NCBI GenBank assembly: GCA_965228415.1
Contig: OZ245814.1
Location: 4,588,001 to 4,652,000, forward strand
Direction of reading: 5' to 3'
Source of the DNA: Agaribacillus sp965228415
GTDB taxonomy: Bacteria; Bacteroidota; Bacteroidia; Cytophagales; Cyclobacteriaceae
Length of the DNA stretch: 64,000 nt
The notes beneath the pieces are model-generated. The model did no database searches, was not told the origin of the DNA, and worked only from the letters and a program-made list of their open reading frames with translations. A program made the translations under genes and the position numbers. Positions 37,577-47,083 of this stretch are shown one piece after another; the stretch's first letter is position 1; each line of letters opens with the position of its first letter.

Positions 37577-38209
37577 TTAGAAGGTGAAGAGGAAAAAAAA
37601 GTATATAAATAACCAGAAAAAGTTCATGCAATGCCAAAAGGTGGTAAACATTTCAAGCTTTACTTTCTCATAAGGGTTAGTTGAGGTTACCAGGTTTTTT
37701 ACAGGATCCTGTATTAGTCGCCAGGTTTTGAGGAGATAGTGTACCAGTATAACCAGTCCCACTGTCATATGCAATAAGTGTAAGGCGGAAATAACAATTA
37801 AAAATGAAACCGCCGGAGCTTCGGAGAGATACAAGCCGGCTTGTTGCAACTCACTCCACCCTATAAACTGGCTTACCGAAAATATTAAAGCCAAACTAAG
37901 AGAACCGGCCAGATAATCTTTCATGGACAAAAGATTGTCTTTTTCAAAAGAAGGCAGCACTTTGCTTACCAAATAGCTGGAAAACATTAATACCACCGTA
38001 CTGACTGCAAATGCCTTTGGGAAATGTACTTCCTCTACACCACTGGTTTCCATTCTGCCAACGGCATAGGCAAATGCCATAAAGGCAAAAATCAAAAAAC
38101 TTCCGAATAATGCCAGATAAAGAATCATTTTGTGAGAATGAATTTTCTCAATGACCTTGAAGGTCGAATACTTTTTTTTCCGTTCTACTTTTTTGCTTTC
38201 GCCTGGCAT
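37577..38209 (-). CDS. Heme-copper oxidase subunit III-like membrane protein
   Basis: 210 aa integral membrane protein with about five helices, similar to cytochrome c/quinol oxidase subunit III: LYLALFGSFLIFAFMAFAY, SAPAVSFLIVISALHLLHMT-like helix with HLLHM, and the C-terminal MFTTFWHCMNFFWLFIYFFF. Subunit III assists proton uptake and stability of the oxidase. The catalytic subunits I and II are not adjacent, so this is an isolated or additional copy. ATG at 38209, with a lysine-rich N terminus. Confidence 0.85.
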   Translation of the reverse strand: MPGESKKVERKKKYSTFKVIEKIHSHKMILYLALFGSFLIFAFMAFAYAVGRMETSGVEEVHFPKAFAVSTVVLMFSSYLVSKVLPSFEKDNLLSMKDYLAGSLSLALIFSVSQFIGWSELQQAGLYLSEAPAVSFLIVISALHLLHMTVGLVILVHYLLKTWRLIQDPVKNLVTSTNPYEKVKLEMFTTFWHCMNFFWLFIYFFFLFTF

Positions 38210-38336
38210 AGTCTTTTCAAATCATGAGTGCATAATAATATTTACCGGTTCTGAGCCTTTAGTGATATAGTTCTTTACGTATAAATTTCAATCAGGATAG
38301 CCGAAAGAGCTATATAAAGTTAACGAACTTATTTGT

Positions 38337-38344
38337 TAGTTTTG
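38337..38344 (+). promoter_or_regulatory. Putative -7 element for mfd
   Basis: TAGTTTTG fits TAnnTTTG and lies 113 bp before the proposed mfd start, implying a leader of about 105 nt. Confidence 0.3.
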
Positions 38345-38457
38345 CATTTTCAAATTTAAAATTCTACATAAGGAGCTATTTTAAATAAATCTACATAAGT
38401 TAATGAAGCTGCCGAAAGTGAATAATAGTTTGACCTAACGCTTTAGATATTAGTGCA

Positions 38458-41400
38458 TTGAAGATAAATGACTTCCTGAAATTATATAAAGAAGACGGTT
38501 TGATACAAACCATTGGTGAATGTATTAAGCCGAATGAAAGCAAACACATTATTTTAAAAGGGCTGGTTGGAAGTCTTGATGCCGTTGTAGCAGCCGCCTT
38601 ATACAAGCTCAATCATCAAAACCACCTGTTTATCATTCCCGATAAGGAAGCTGCTGCTTACTTTCATAATGATTTACAGAATCTAATGGGCGATAAAGAG
38701 GTTTTGTTTTTTCCTACTTCCTATCGCAGGCCATATTTATTTGATGAAACGGAAAATGCAAATATTCTTGTCAGAGCAGAAATACTCAATCGTATCAATC
38801 ACAAGGCGGCAACCGGCGAATTAATTGTTACTTATCCAGAGGCCCTCACTGAAAAAGTGATCAATAAAAAATCGCTGGTAAACAATACATTTACTTTGAA
38901 GGCCGGCGATTCCTTTGATGCGGCGTTTATCAGTGAGCTGCTACTGACCTACGACTTTGAAAAAACGGATTTTGTTTATGAGGCAGGTCAATTTGCCGTA
39001 CGAGGTGGAATTATTGACATTTATTCTTATGCCCATGATTTACCTTACCGCATAGAACTATTTGGCGATGAAGTGGAAAGCATTCGAACCTTTGATCCGG
39101 TAAGCCAGCTGTCGGAGGAGGAAATTAAAGAAATAAACATCATTCCCAATATACAAACCAAGCTGCTCCAGGAGACCAGGGAGCCATTTCTGGATTATCT
39201 GCCGAGAAACACCAAGGTATGGATCAAGGACTTTGAGCATACGCTGCATACTTTTGAAAAGTACTTTGAAAAGGCGACGGAAAGTTTTGATACCATTTTG
39301 AAACAAAGTGGTGAAACCAGGGTAGTTTTAAACCCGGAGGCACTATTTGAAACGTCAGATACCTTTCTGAAAGGACTTTCGCCCTTTGTAAAAATAGAAT
39401 TTGGCAACAGAGTTTTTCAGAAAAGTGATCATCATTTTGAGTTTGAAGCCATTCCCCAGCCATCTTTTAACAAAAACTTTGAATTGTTGGTTGATGATTT
39501 GAAGGAAAATCAGACCAATACCATCACCAATATCATGGTTGCCGAATCTTACCAGCAGATAGAAAGGTTACAGACCATTTTTGAAGAGCTGGACCCGACA
39601 TTGGACTATCAGCACATGCAAATAGGCTTACGTGAGGGTTTTGTGGATCGGCATTTGAATATTGCCTGCTACACAGACCATCAGCTGTTTGATCGTTTTC
39701 ATCGATACAAAACAAAGACCAAGCACTCTAAATCAAAAGCCATTACCCTGCGCGAATTGCGGTCTTTGTCACCCGGGGATTACGTGGTACATATAGACTA
39801 CGGGGTAGGAAGATTTGCCGGATTGGAAAAAGTGGATGTAAGCGGGAAGGAACAGGAAGCCATTCGCCTGGTATACCGTGATGATGACCTGCTGTACGTG
39901 AGCATTCATTCCCTGCATAAAATTTCCAAATACAGCGGAAAGGAGGGAACGCCACCTGCCATGAGTAAACTGGGCTCACAGGAATGGGAGAATAAAAAGA
40001 AAAAAGCCAAAAAACAACTTCAGGATATTGCGAAGGACCTCATTCAGCTCTATGCCAAAAGAAAGGCAGCAGCCGGATTTGGCTTTGCCAGCGATAGTTT
40101 CTTGCAGGCTGAGTTGGAGTCATCATTTATGTTTGAGGATACGCCGGATCAGGCTAAGGCCACAGAAGATGTTAAAAGCGATATGGAATTAAAGCATCCG
40201 ATGGATCGGCTGGTATGCGGTGATGTGGGTTTTGGCAAAACCGAAGTAGCCATAAGAGCTACTTTCAAGGCGGTATGCGACAATAAGCAAGTGGCGATAT
40301 TGGTGCCCACTACCATATTGGCCATGCAGCATTATCACACATTTAAAGAACGCCTGAGTAATTTTCCGGTGGAGGTGGCGTATATCAACCGTTTTAAATC
40401 GGCTAAAAATATTAAAGAAATCCTGCAAAGCGTAAAGGAAGGAAAAATCGATGTCCTGATCGGCACCCATAGAATAGTAAATAAAGACGTTGTCTTCAAA
40501 GATCTTGGTTTACTGGTCATTGATGAAGAACAAAAATTCGGGGTGAAAGTAAAGGAAAAACTCAAAGAAATGCGGGTTAATGTGGATGTTCTAACCCTGA
40601 CGGCCACACCAATTCCCAGAACCCTGCATTTTTCATTGATGGGCGCCAGGGATTTAAGCATTATTGGAACGCCGCCACCGAATCGTCAGCCGGTAACGAC
40701 GGAGTTGCATACTTTCAATGAAATAATTATAAGGGATGCTGTTAGCTTTGAGCTACGTCGCGGGGGGCAGGTTTTCTTTGTGCATAATCGCATAAAAGAT
40801 ATTGAGCAAGTGGCTAACATTGTGTTGAAGCTGGTACCCGACGCCCGAATCGGAGTTGCGCATGGCCAAATGGAAGGGGCCCGGCTCGAAAGGGTAATGC
40901 TGAAGTTTATTGCCGGAGAATACGATATTCTGGTCTCTACCAATATCATTGAGTCTGGTCTGGACATTCCTAACGCCAATACCATCATCATTAACCAGGC
41001 AAACATGTTTGGCTTGTCTGATTTACACCAGATGAGGGGTCGGGTGGGGAGATCCAACAAGAAAGCCTTCTGCTATTTATTGACCCCTCCTTCCATAGGC
41101 CTCACCTCCGAAGCGCGTAAGCGGTTGAGCACCCTGGAGGAATTTTCTGATCTTGGTGATGGTTTCAAGGTTGCCATGAGAGATCTTGACATTCGGGGCG
41201 CGGGTAACCTCCTGGGCGCAGAACAAAGTGGATTTATTAGTGATCTTGGCTTTGACGCCTACCACAAAATCCTTGATGAAGCCATCCAGGAATTAAAAGA
41301 AACCGAATTTAAAGATCTGTTTGCCAAAGAATTAGCAGAAAGTACACGGGTATTGGTACAGGATTGCAACGTAGAGACGGATTTGGAAATATTGATACCG

Positions 41401-41814
41401 GAGGATTACGTAGCCAATATCTCTGAGCGATTAAACCTCTATTCCAAATTAGATAGCATCGAAAATGAAACCGCATTGCAAAAATTTGTGGAGGGAGTGG
41501 TTGATCGATTCGGATCCCTGCCTGATTCAGTACAGGATCTTACGGAAACCGTGCGACTGAGATGGCTGGCCCAAAATTTAGGCTTTGAAAAATTGGCGCT
41601 AAAAAATGAAAAACTGAAAGGCTATCTGGTGCCTTCCGATAATGAAGCCTATTACAAATCACCAATCTTCGGTAAGATTCTCACCTACGTCCAGAAACAT
41701 CCTAAAAAATGCAGGCTAAAGGAACATAAAAAGCGATTGATCCTAACGGTTAATGAAATTTTGTCTGTAAAGGAAGGTATTGACATTTTAACGGTTATGA
41801 GCGCTTATGAATAA
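38458..41814 (+). CDS. mfd: Transcription-repair coupling factor Mfd
   Basis: 1118 aa ATP-dependent translocase that removes stalled RNA polymerase at DNA lesions and recruits UvrA. Domains: N-terminal UvrB-like part, CarD-type RNA-polymerase-interaction domain (LSPGDYVVHIDYGVGRFAG at about 436-454), helicase with Walker A CGDVGFGKTEVAIRA (about 586-600) and DEEQ box (LLVIDEEQKFGV near 687), motif VI region LHQMRGRVGRSNKKAF, and the C-terminal TRCF domain. The start is TTG at 38458 (KINDFLKLYKEDG); the only upstream in-frame alternative is a rare ATT at 38449, and the first ATG is about residue 74, inside the conserved domain. Monocistronic. Confidence 0.95.
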   Translation: MKINDFLKLYKEDGLIQTIGECIKPNESKHIILKGLVGSLDAVVAAALYKLNHQNHLFIIPDKEAAAYFHNDLQNLMGDKEVLFFPTSYRRPYLFDETENANILVRAEILNRINHKAATGELIVTYPEALTEKVINKKSLVNNTFTLKAGDSFDAAFISELLLTYDFEKTDFVYEAGQFAVRGGIIDIYSYAHDLPYRIELFGDEVESIRTFDPVSQLSEEEIKEINIIPNIQTKLLQETREPFLDYLPRNTKVWIKDFEHTLHTFEKYFEKATESFDTILKQSGETRVVLNPEALFETSDTFLKGLSPFVKIEFGNRVFQKSDHHFEFEAIPQPSFNKNFELLVDDLKENQTNTITNIMVAESYQQIERLQTIFEELDPTLDYQHMQIGLREGFVDRHLNIACYTDHQLFDRFHRYKTKTKHSKSKAITLRELRSLSPGDYVVHIDYGVGRFAGLEKVDVSGKEQEAIRLVYRDDDLLYVSIHSLHKISKYSGKEGTPPAMSKLGSQEWENKKKKAKKQLQDIAKDLIQLYAKRKAAAGFGFASDSFLQAELESSFMFEDTPDQAKATEDVKSDMELKHPMDRLVCGDVGFGKTEVAIRATFKAVCDNKQVAILVPTTILAMQHYHTFKERLSNFPVEVAYINRFKSAKNIKEILQSVKEGKIDVLIGTHRIVNKDVVFKDLGLLVIDEEQKFGVKVKEKLKEMRVNVDVLTLTATPIPRTLHFSLMGARDLSIIGTPPPNRQPVTTELHTFNEIIIRDAVSFELRRGGQVFFVHNRIKDIEQVANIVLKLVPDARIGVAHGQMEGARLERVMLKFIAGEYDILVSTNIIESGLDIPNANTIIINQANMFGLSDLHQMRGRVGRSNKKAFCYLLTPPSIGLTSEARKRLSTLEEFSDLGDGFKVAMRDLDIRGAGNLLGAEQSGFISDLGFDAYHKILDEAIQELKETEFKDLFAKELAESTRVLVQDCNVETDLEILIPEDYVANISERLNLYSKLDSIENETALQKFVEGVVDRFGSLPDSVQDLTETVRLRWLAQNLGFEKLALKNEKLKGYLVPSDNEAYYKSPIFGKILTYVQKHPKKCRLKEHKKRLILTVNEILSVKEGIDILTVMSAYE

Positions 41815-41911
41815 TTGAGCGCAGGTATTGAAATCAGCACAAACAAAATTTTCCGTACGGTGAAAAAGCGATAAACAGATGAGGAGGACCGGTCTAATGT
41901 GATACTTTTAT

Positions 41912-42163
41912 CTATTTGCCAACATGTTCATCAAACCAGGTAAGGACACTGGAATAAGTGGACACCGAATAGGGGACAATATAAGTAAGGCAAATTTTAA
42001 TCACATCTTTACCGTCAATACTGCCAAATAGCAACTTGTCGCCGTGGTTGATGACCATCAAAATAGTTCCCACCAGCAGTGCCACTCTGAGTGCCCTTTT
42101 TAGAATGGTTGGCTTCAGAGCAATTTGCCACCAACGTAACACTGATTTTTCTTTATTACTCAT
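41912..42163 (-). CDS. NrtS-type small nitrate/nitrite transporter
   Basis: 83 aa membrane protein with a basic N terminus and two hydrophobic segments (about 24-40 and 56-72). The pattern RALRVALLVGTILMVINHGDKLLFG is characteristic of the NrtS family, which was described as a nitrate/nitrite transporter in marine cyanobacteria. Nothing else for nitrate use is nearby, so the role in this bacterium is uncertain. It is on the same strand as the tyrosine-degradation genes, 134 bp after the flavin reductase. Confidence 0.82.
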   Translation of the reverse strand: MSNKEKSVLRWWQIALKPTILKRALRVALLVGTILMVINHGDKLLFGSIDGKDVIKICLTYIVPYSVSTYSSVLTWFDEHVGK

Positions 42164-42297
42164 AGTCGAACAATACCGGCTAATTATAGGGATTAAGTAA
42201 AATTCTGCAATCCTGCTTAATAATTAAAGGATATATTCGCTATTTTCTTACTTCGTCACTTAATGGTGGAATTCATAAAATAAATTGGCCGATCTGT

Positions 42298-43194
42298 TTA
42301 CGATTCTGCTAACAAAAGCGCCAGGGCTTTATCGGTTTCACCTGCTTCCAGAAACTTTTTAGCGAGTAGGTGCAGCCCCTTTTGTTTCAGTTCCGGATCG
42401 GTTTGGCTCAGAAGGTGCTGTACCTCGGGGATGGCTTTAACCCTTTCAATTGCTTCAGCACCCGGCAGGCTGCGCGCATTACCAAGTCTGCCAAGGTTGT
42501 TGCCCGTTAGCACTGTGCTGTTCCGGACTGTGGCAGGGAGTTTATCAACACCAATTCCTTTGCTGACTTGTGGTTTGGGAATTTCAAAAAGTGCCTTTTC
42601 GCTGGCTCTGCAATACCAATTGGCGCCCATTCTTCCTACAAGATCCAATTTGGTGGTATCGAGTCCACCATCTGCCGACAGGTATTTTTCCTGAATATGG
42701 AGCAATACGACGCGGGCAATTATCAAATTACCGGCCCCACCCTTGTCACCCAGTTCTATTACCTGGTCCACCGTACATTCAAAGCTCACTGGCGCCTCAC
42801 CTACGCGGGGAGGTTTTACCTTTTCTGAAGCCACTTCCGTAAAGCCGGCCTTTTGAAATTCGTTAGTGCCGCGATCGTACTCGGTACTGGCCAGCGAAGT
42901 CTGTTCGACCATGGCATAATTGACAATATTAATTACCGTCTCCGGCACAGCTTTGATATTTTCATAGGTATGTTTGGTAGTATTATCCCTGCCTCTTCTG
43001 GCAGGAGAAAATATCATCACCGGCGGATTAGCACTGAAAACGTTGAAAAAACTAAAAGGGCTTAAGTTAATATTTCCATTCAGATCAACCGTACTGGCAA
43101 AGGCAATAGGTCGCGGTGCTACAGCGGAGATTAAATAACCGTGCAACTGCGGCACAGTTGTATTAACAGGATCAATTGTAATAATTTTATTCAT
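42298..43194 (-). CDS. Flavin reductase family protein
   Basis: 298 aa FMN-binding split-barrel protein (flavin reductase-like domain). Visible are APRPIAFASTVDLNGNINLSPFSFFN near residue 27 (in two halves, APRPIAFASTV and NGNINLSPFSFFN), PPVMIFSPARRG, TVINIVNYAMVEQTSLAS and the central FECTVDQVIELGDKGG. The C-terminal 80 residues form a helical extension. It may supply reduced flavin or act on an aromatic intermediate; being 4 bp downstream of fahA it is co-transcribed with tyrosine catabolism. Exact substrate is unknown. Confidence 0.85.
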   Translation of the reverse strand: MNKIITIDPVNTTVPQLHGYLISAVAPRPIAFASTVDLNGNINLSPFSFFNVFSANPPVMIFSPARRGRDNTTKHTYENIKAVPETVINIVNYAMVEQTSLASTEYDRGTNEFQKAGFTEVASEKVKPPRVGEAPVSFECTVDQVIELGDKGGAGNLIIARVVLLHIQEKYLSADGGLDTTKLDLVGRMGANWYCRASEKALFEIPKPQVSKGIGVDKLPATVRNSTVLTGNNLGRLGNARSLPGAEAIERVKAIPEVQHLLSQTDPELKQKGLHLLAKKFLEAGETDKALALLLAES

Positions 43195-43198
43195 AAAA

Positions 43199-44443
43199 TT
43201 ACCTGGCCGGTTTTATTTTATTGCTTACTTGTCCGAATCCTACTCTGACCCCATTTTTTTCACCATACCCGCGTAGTGTAACCGTATCATTGTCATTGAT
43301 AAACACCCGGGTACTGCCATCACTGAGGTTTAATGGTTTGGTGCCAGCCCAGGCTAACTCCAGCATGGAACCAAAGGATGTGTTCTCCTTTCCACTAATC
43401 GTGCCGGAAGCCATAATGTCACCAATTTTTACATCGCACCCGTTGCTTGTATGATGGGCCAGTTGCTGGCACATGTTCCAATACATATACTTGAAATTAG
43501 AGTAGCTGACCCGGGTTTCTTTTCCTCCCTGGGGCTTAATCGTTACTTCAAGATTAAGATCGTAGTTTTTGGCTCCGTCAAATCGCAGATATGGTAACAC
43601 CCTGGGCGTTTGTTTGGGGCCATGCACTTTAAATTCCTCCAATGCCTCCAGTGTTACCACCCATGGAGAAATGGCTGAAGCGAAATTTTTGCCCAGGAAG
43701 GGACCAAGAGGAACATATTCCCATTTTTGTATGTCCCGGGCCGACCAATCGTTAAATAGCACTAATCCGAAAATATGATCTTCCGCTTTGTCGGTGGAGA
43801 CAGGAGTGCCCAATCGGCTGTTTTTGCCGATTATAAATCCGATTTCCAACTCGAAATCCAATCGGTTAGAGGCCTGAAATACCGGACGTTCTTTCCCTTT
43901 TGGTAAAACCTGTCCCCTGGGCCGGTGAATAGGGGTTCCGTCAATAACAATACTGGAGGCCCTGCCATGATAACCCACTGGAATGTGTTTCCAGTTTGGC
44001 AGCAAGGCATTTTCGGGATCCCGAAACATTTTCCCAACATTGGTGGCGTGCTCTATGCTGGAATAAAAATCAGTGTAATCGCCAACCTTCACCGGCATAT
44101 GCATTTTTGCTTTTTTCCGGGGAATAAGCATACCGGATTTTCCCTTTATCGGGGATTTTTTGTCCGATAGAAGTTTTTGAATTTCTTTTCGGATCTTCTT
44201 GGTAACAGGTTTTCCCAAAGCAATAAAATCATTTAAAACCGACTGGTTAAATACGTTTTTATCGATTTTAAAATGATCAAAACAACCCAACTTAGCCACC
44301 GCCGCCAGATCCAGAATCTGGTCGCCAATGGCCACGCCGATGCGGGGAGGGTAATCGGCATTTGAAAAAATCCCGAATGGAATGTTGTGAATCGTAAAAT
44401 CAGAGTCCGGGGCTATATCCACCCAGGAAGTTAGTGTTGCCAT
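43199..44443 (-). CDS. fahA: Fumarylacetoacetase
   Basis: Last enzyme of the homogentisate branch: hydrolyses fumarylacetoacetate to fumarate and acetoacetate. The 414 aa protein has an N-terminal SH3-like domain (NIPFGIFSNADYPPRIGVAI) and the metal-dependent FAH fold with DYTDFYSSIEHATNVGKMFR (about 117-136), GRASSIVIDGTPIHRPRGQ, acidic metal ligands in LDFELEIGFIIG, NDWSARDIQKWEYVPLGPF and GDIMASGTISGKE. ATG at 44443, 21 bp after hmgA. Confidence 0.96.
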   Translation of the reverse strand: MATLTSWVDIAPDSDFTIHNIPFGIFSNADYPPRIGVAIGDQILDLAAVAKLGCFDHFKIDKNVFNQSVLNDFIALGKPVTKKIRKEIQKLLSDKKSPIKGKSGMLIPRKKAKMHMPVKVGDYTDFYSSIEHATNVGKMFRDPENALLPNWKHIPVGYHGRASSIVIDGTPIHRPRGQVLPKGKERPVFQASNRLDFELEIGFIIGKNSRLGTPVSTDKAEDHIFGLVLFNDWSARDIQKWEYVPLGPFLGKNFASAISPWVVTLEALEEFKVHGPKQTPRVLPYLRFDGAKNYDLNLEVTIKPQGGKETRVSYSNFKYMYWNMCQQLAHHTSNGCDVKIGDIMASGTISGKENTSFGSMLELAWAGTKPLNLSDGSTRVFINDNDTVTLRGYGEKNGVRVGFGQVSNKIKPAR

Positions 44444-44464
44444 ATCTTGTTGTTTGTTTCGAAA

Positions 44465-45625
44465 TTAATGCTCCAACCAGGATTGAAAATATTGCCCATC
44501 ATCCAGTTTCAACGCGTTTTCGGTAATTTTTAAGGGTTTAAAAGTATCAATCATCACTGCCAGCTCCTGCGTTTCTTTTTGACCGATGCTTCTTTCATAA
44601 GCCCCGGGGTGGGGTCCGTGCGGAATGCCGCCGGGATGCAGGGTGATGTGACCTTTTTCAATGTTATTGCGACTCATAAAATCCCCATCAACATAATACA
44701 ACATCTCGTCAGAGTCAATGTTGGAATGGTTATACGGAGCGGGAATAGATTGTGGGTGGTAATCATATAACCTCGGACAAAAGGAGCAAACCACAAAAGC
44801 GCTGGTTTCAAAGGTCTGGTGTACAGGAGGTGGTTGGTGAATACGTCCGGTAATGGGTTCGAAATTGTGAATTGAAAATCCGTAGGGATAATTGTAGCCA
44901 TCCCACCCCACCACATCAAAAGGATGGCTTGCATAAATTATTTCGTGTAGCATCCCTTCCTTTTTAACCTTAATGACAAAGTCTCCTTTCTCATCATATG
45001 TCTCCAGGTCTGACGGTAACTTATAGTCTCTTTCACAAAATGGGGCGTGTTCCAGTAATTGCCCGAACCAGTTACGGTATCTTTTAGGCGTATAGATCGG
45101 GTGGTATGACTCCGCGTATAAGAGCCTGTTGTCTTCCGTATCGAAATCAATCTGATAAATCATCCCCCGGGGAATAACCAGATAATCACCGTATTCAAAA
45201 GAAATGTTGCCTAACAAAGTACGCAAAGTACCCGATCCTTCATGTATAAATAACAGCTCATCGGCATCGGCATTCTTATAAAAGTAATTTCTTAGTGATT
45301 TTTTCGGTGCTGCAAGGCCGATGAGTATATCATTATTTACCAGGATCGGCTCACGACTATCCAGAAAATCATCCTTTGGACTCACTTCCATTCCCTTTAA
45401 TAATCTCGCCGACATGTTTTTGTGAACCGCGATTTTTGGCGAAATGTCGACGGAATTGATTAGCGTTTTCACCATGGTGGGCCTCTCAATATGATACATT
45501 AGGGAAGCCATCCCATCGAATCCAACCGTACCAAAGAGTTGTTCATAATACAAATTCCCATCTGGCTTTTTGAAAATGGTGTGTCGTTTAGGTGGAATTT
45601 TTCCAAGCGTATGATATATGGGCAT
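44465..45625 (-). CDS. hmgA: Homogentisate 1,2-dioxygenase
   Basis: Fe(II) ring-cleaving dioxygenase that converts homogentisate to maleylacetoacetate. 386 aa, shorter than the animal enzyme but typical for Bacteroidota. Cupin features include ADELLFIHEGSGTLRTLLGN and YGDYLVIPRGMIYQIDF, and the iron-site region NHSNIDSDEMLYYVDGDF with GHITLHPGGIPHGPHPGAYE. No maleylacetoacetate isomerase is visible, so that step is either nonenzymatic (glutathione-independent) or encoded elsewhere. It lies between hppD (67 bp) and fahA (21 bp) in one operon. Confidence 0.95.
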   Translation of the reverse strand: MPIYHTLGKIPPKRHTIFKKPDGNLYYEQLFGTVGFDGMASLMYHIERPTMVKTLINSVDISPKIAVHKNMSARLLKGMEVSPKDDFLDSREPILVNNDILIGLAAPKKSLRNYFYKNADADELLFIHEGSGTLRTLLGNISFEYGDYLVIPRGMIYQIDFDTEDNRLLYAESYHPIYTPKRYRNWFGQLLEHAPFCERDYKLPSDLETYDEKGDFVIKVKKEGMLHEIIYASHPFDVVGWDGYNYPYGFSIHNFEPITGRIHQPPPVHQTFETSAFVVCSFCPRLYDYHPQSIPAPYNHSNIDSDEMLYYVDGDFMSRNNIEKGHITLHPGGIPHGPHPGAYERSIGQKETQELAVMIDTFKPLKITENALKLDDGQYFQSWLEH

Positions 45626-45692
45626 TTGAAACTATTTAAATGGTTTAACCAAAAGTCACTTTACCAGGGAAAGATGGAGGCATAGACCGGGA

Positions 45693-46838
45693 TCAAAGTG
45701 TCCCCCGCAATGCCTGCTCTCTTTCAATTGCTTCAAATAAAGCTTTGAAATTGCCTTTTCCAAAAGATAAGGCACCTTTTCTTTGAATGATTTCAAAAAA
45801 AAGTGTAGGCCTTGATCCAACAGGCTTGGTAAATATTTGCAACAGGTATCCTTCATCATCGCGATCTACCAGGATCCCCAGCTTTTTTAAGGGAGCGATA
45901 TCTTCATCGATCTTGCCTACCCTATCGAGCACTGTGTCGTAATAGGTGGCCGGCACGCGCAAAAATTCTACTCCCCTGGATTGCAATGCTTCCACCGTAT
46001 GAATAATGTTGTCGGTGGCCACGGCGATATGCTGGACACCCGGGCCGTCATAGAAGTCCAGGTATTCTTCTACCTGAGACTTTTTCTTGCCTTCTGCCGG
46101 TTCGTTGATAGGAAATTTTATTCTGCCGTTTCCATTGCTCATCACCTTACTCATTAAAGCGGTATACTCTGTTGAAATATCCTTGTCGTCAAAAGAAACT
46201 ATTTGTTTAAAACCCATCACGTTGGCATAAAAGTCCACCCAGGTGTTCATTTCATTCCATCCGACATTGCCTACCATATGATCCACGAATTTGAGACCGA
46301 CCGGCTCTGTGTCAAAAGCGCTTTCCCACGGCTTGAATCCCGGGAGAAAAATGCCGTTGTAATTTTTCCTTTCCACAAACACATGTACGGTGTCACCATA
46401 AGTATGCACGCCTGACAGAATAGCTTCTCCATTGTCATCCCGCAGGGTAACAGGTTCCATGTACGAGGTGGCACCTCGCCTGACGGTTTCCTGGTACGAC
46501 TTTGTGGCGTCATCTACCCAAAGCGCCACTACCTTTACACCATCGCCATGACGCTCAACATGCTTCCCGATGTCACTACCCTTGTAAAGTGGTGAGGTTA
46601 ACACAAGTCGGATTTTATCCTGCACTACTACGTAACTTTCCCGGTCATCCAGGCCTGTTTCCAAACCGGCAAAGGCGAATGATTGAAAACCAAAGGCAGA
46701 CTTATAAAAGTGAGCGGCCTGCTTTGCATTGCTGACGTATAATTCGATGTAATCGGTACCGTTTATGGGCAAAAAATCTTGTTTTCCTTGCTGATCAGCG
46801 GCACCGGGGTCTGTGGGGTTGGCGGTTTTTAAAGTCAT
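45693..46838 (-). CDS. hppD: 4-Hydroxyphenylpyruvate dioxygenase
   Basis: Converts 4-hydroxyphenylpyruvate to homogentisate with Fe(II) and O2, the second step of tyrosine breakdown. The 381 aa protein has two glyoxalase-fold halves. Iron ligands are His in LKFVDHMVGNVGWNEM, His in GVQHIAVATDNII and Glu in TLFFEIIQRKG near the C terminus. First gene of the hppD-hmgA-fahA-flavin reductase operon. An AsnC/Lrp regulator is transcribed divergently from a 245-bp shared upstream region, suggesting control by an amino acid. Confidence 0.95.
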   Translation of the reverse strand: MTLKTANPTDPGAADQQGKQDFLPINGTDYIELYVSNAKQAAHFYKSAFGFQSFAFAGLETGLDDRESYVVVQDKIRLVLTSPLYKGSDIGKHVERHGDGVKVVALWVDDATKSYQETVRRGATSYMEPVTLRDDNGEAILSGVHTYGDTVHVFVERKNYNGIFLPGFKPWESAFDTEPVGLKFVDHMVGNVGWNEMNTWVDFYANVMGFKQIVSFDDKDISTEYTALMSKVMSNGNGRIKFPINEPAEGKKKSQVEEYLDFYDGPGVQHIAVATDNIIHTVEALQSRGVEFLRVPATYYDTVLDRVGKIDEDIAPLKKLGILVDRDDEGYLLQIFTKPVGSRPTLFFEIIQRKGALSFGKGNFKALFEAIEREQALRGTL

Positions 46839-47083
46839 TTTTATGTTGTTTATAATTAAAGGGACTTTGATACTGGCAAACCTGTACGGCCACCCCGTGA
46901 CATTAAAATTCTGACACAGGGAAAAACGCTATTTCAATATACAATAATACTCAATAATCAACTAATGTTAGAATTAAAATTGCTTTATGTCAATCCAATA
47001 GAAAAATATTCTAAAAAGTAAAAAATGTAAGAAATAATTTCCTTTTATTTGTTCTTATAAATAAAGGTTTGGAATAATTTTCT

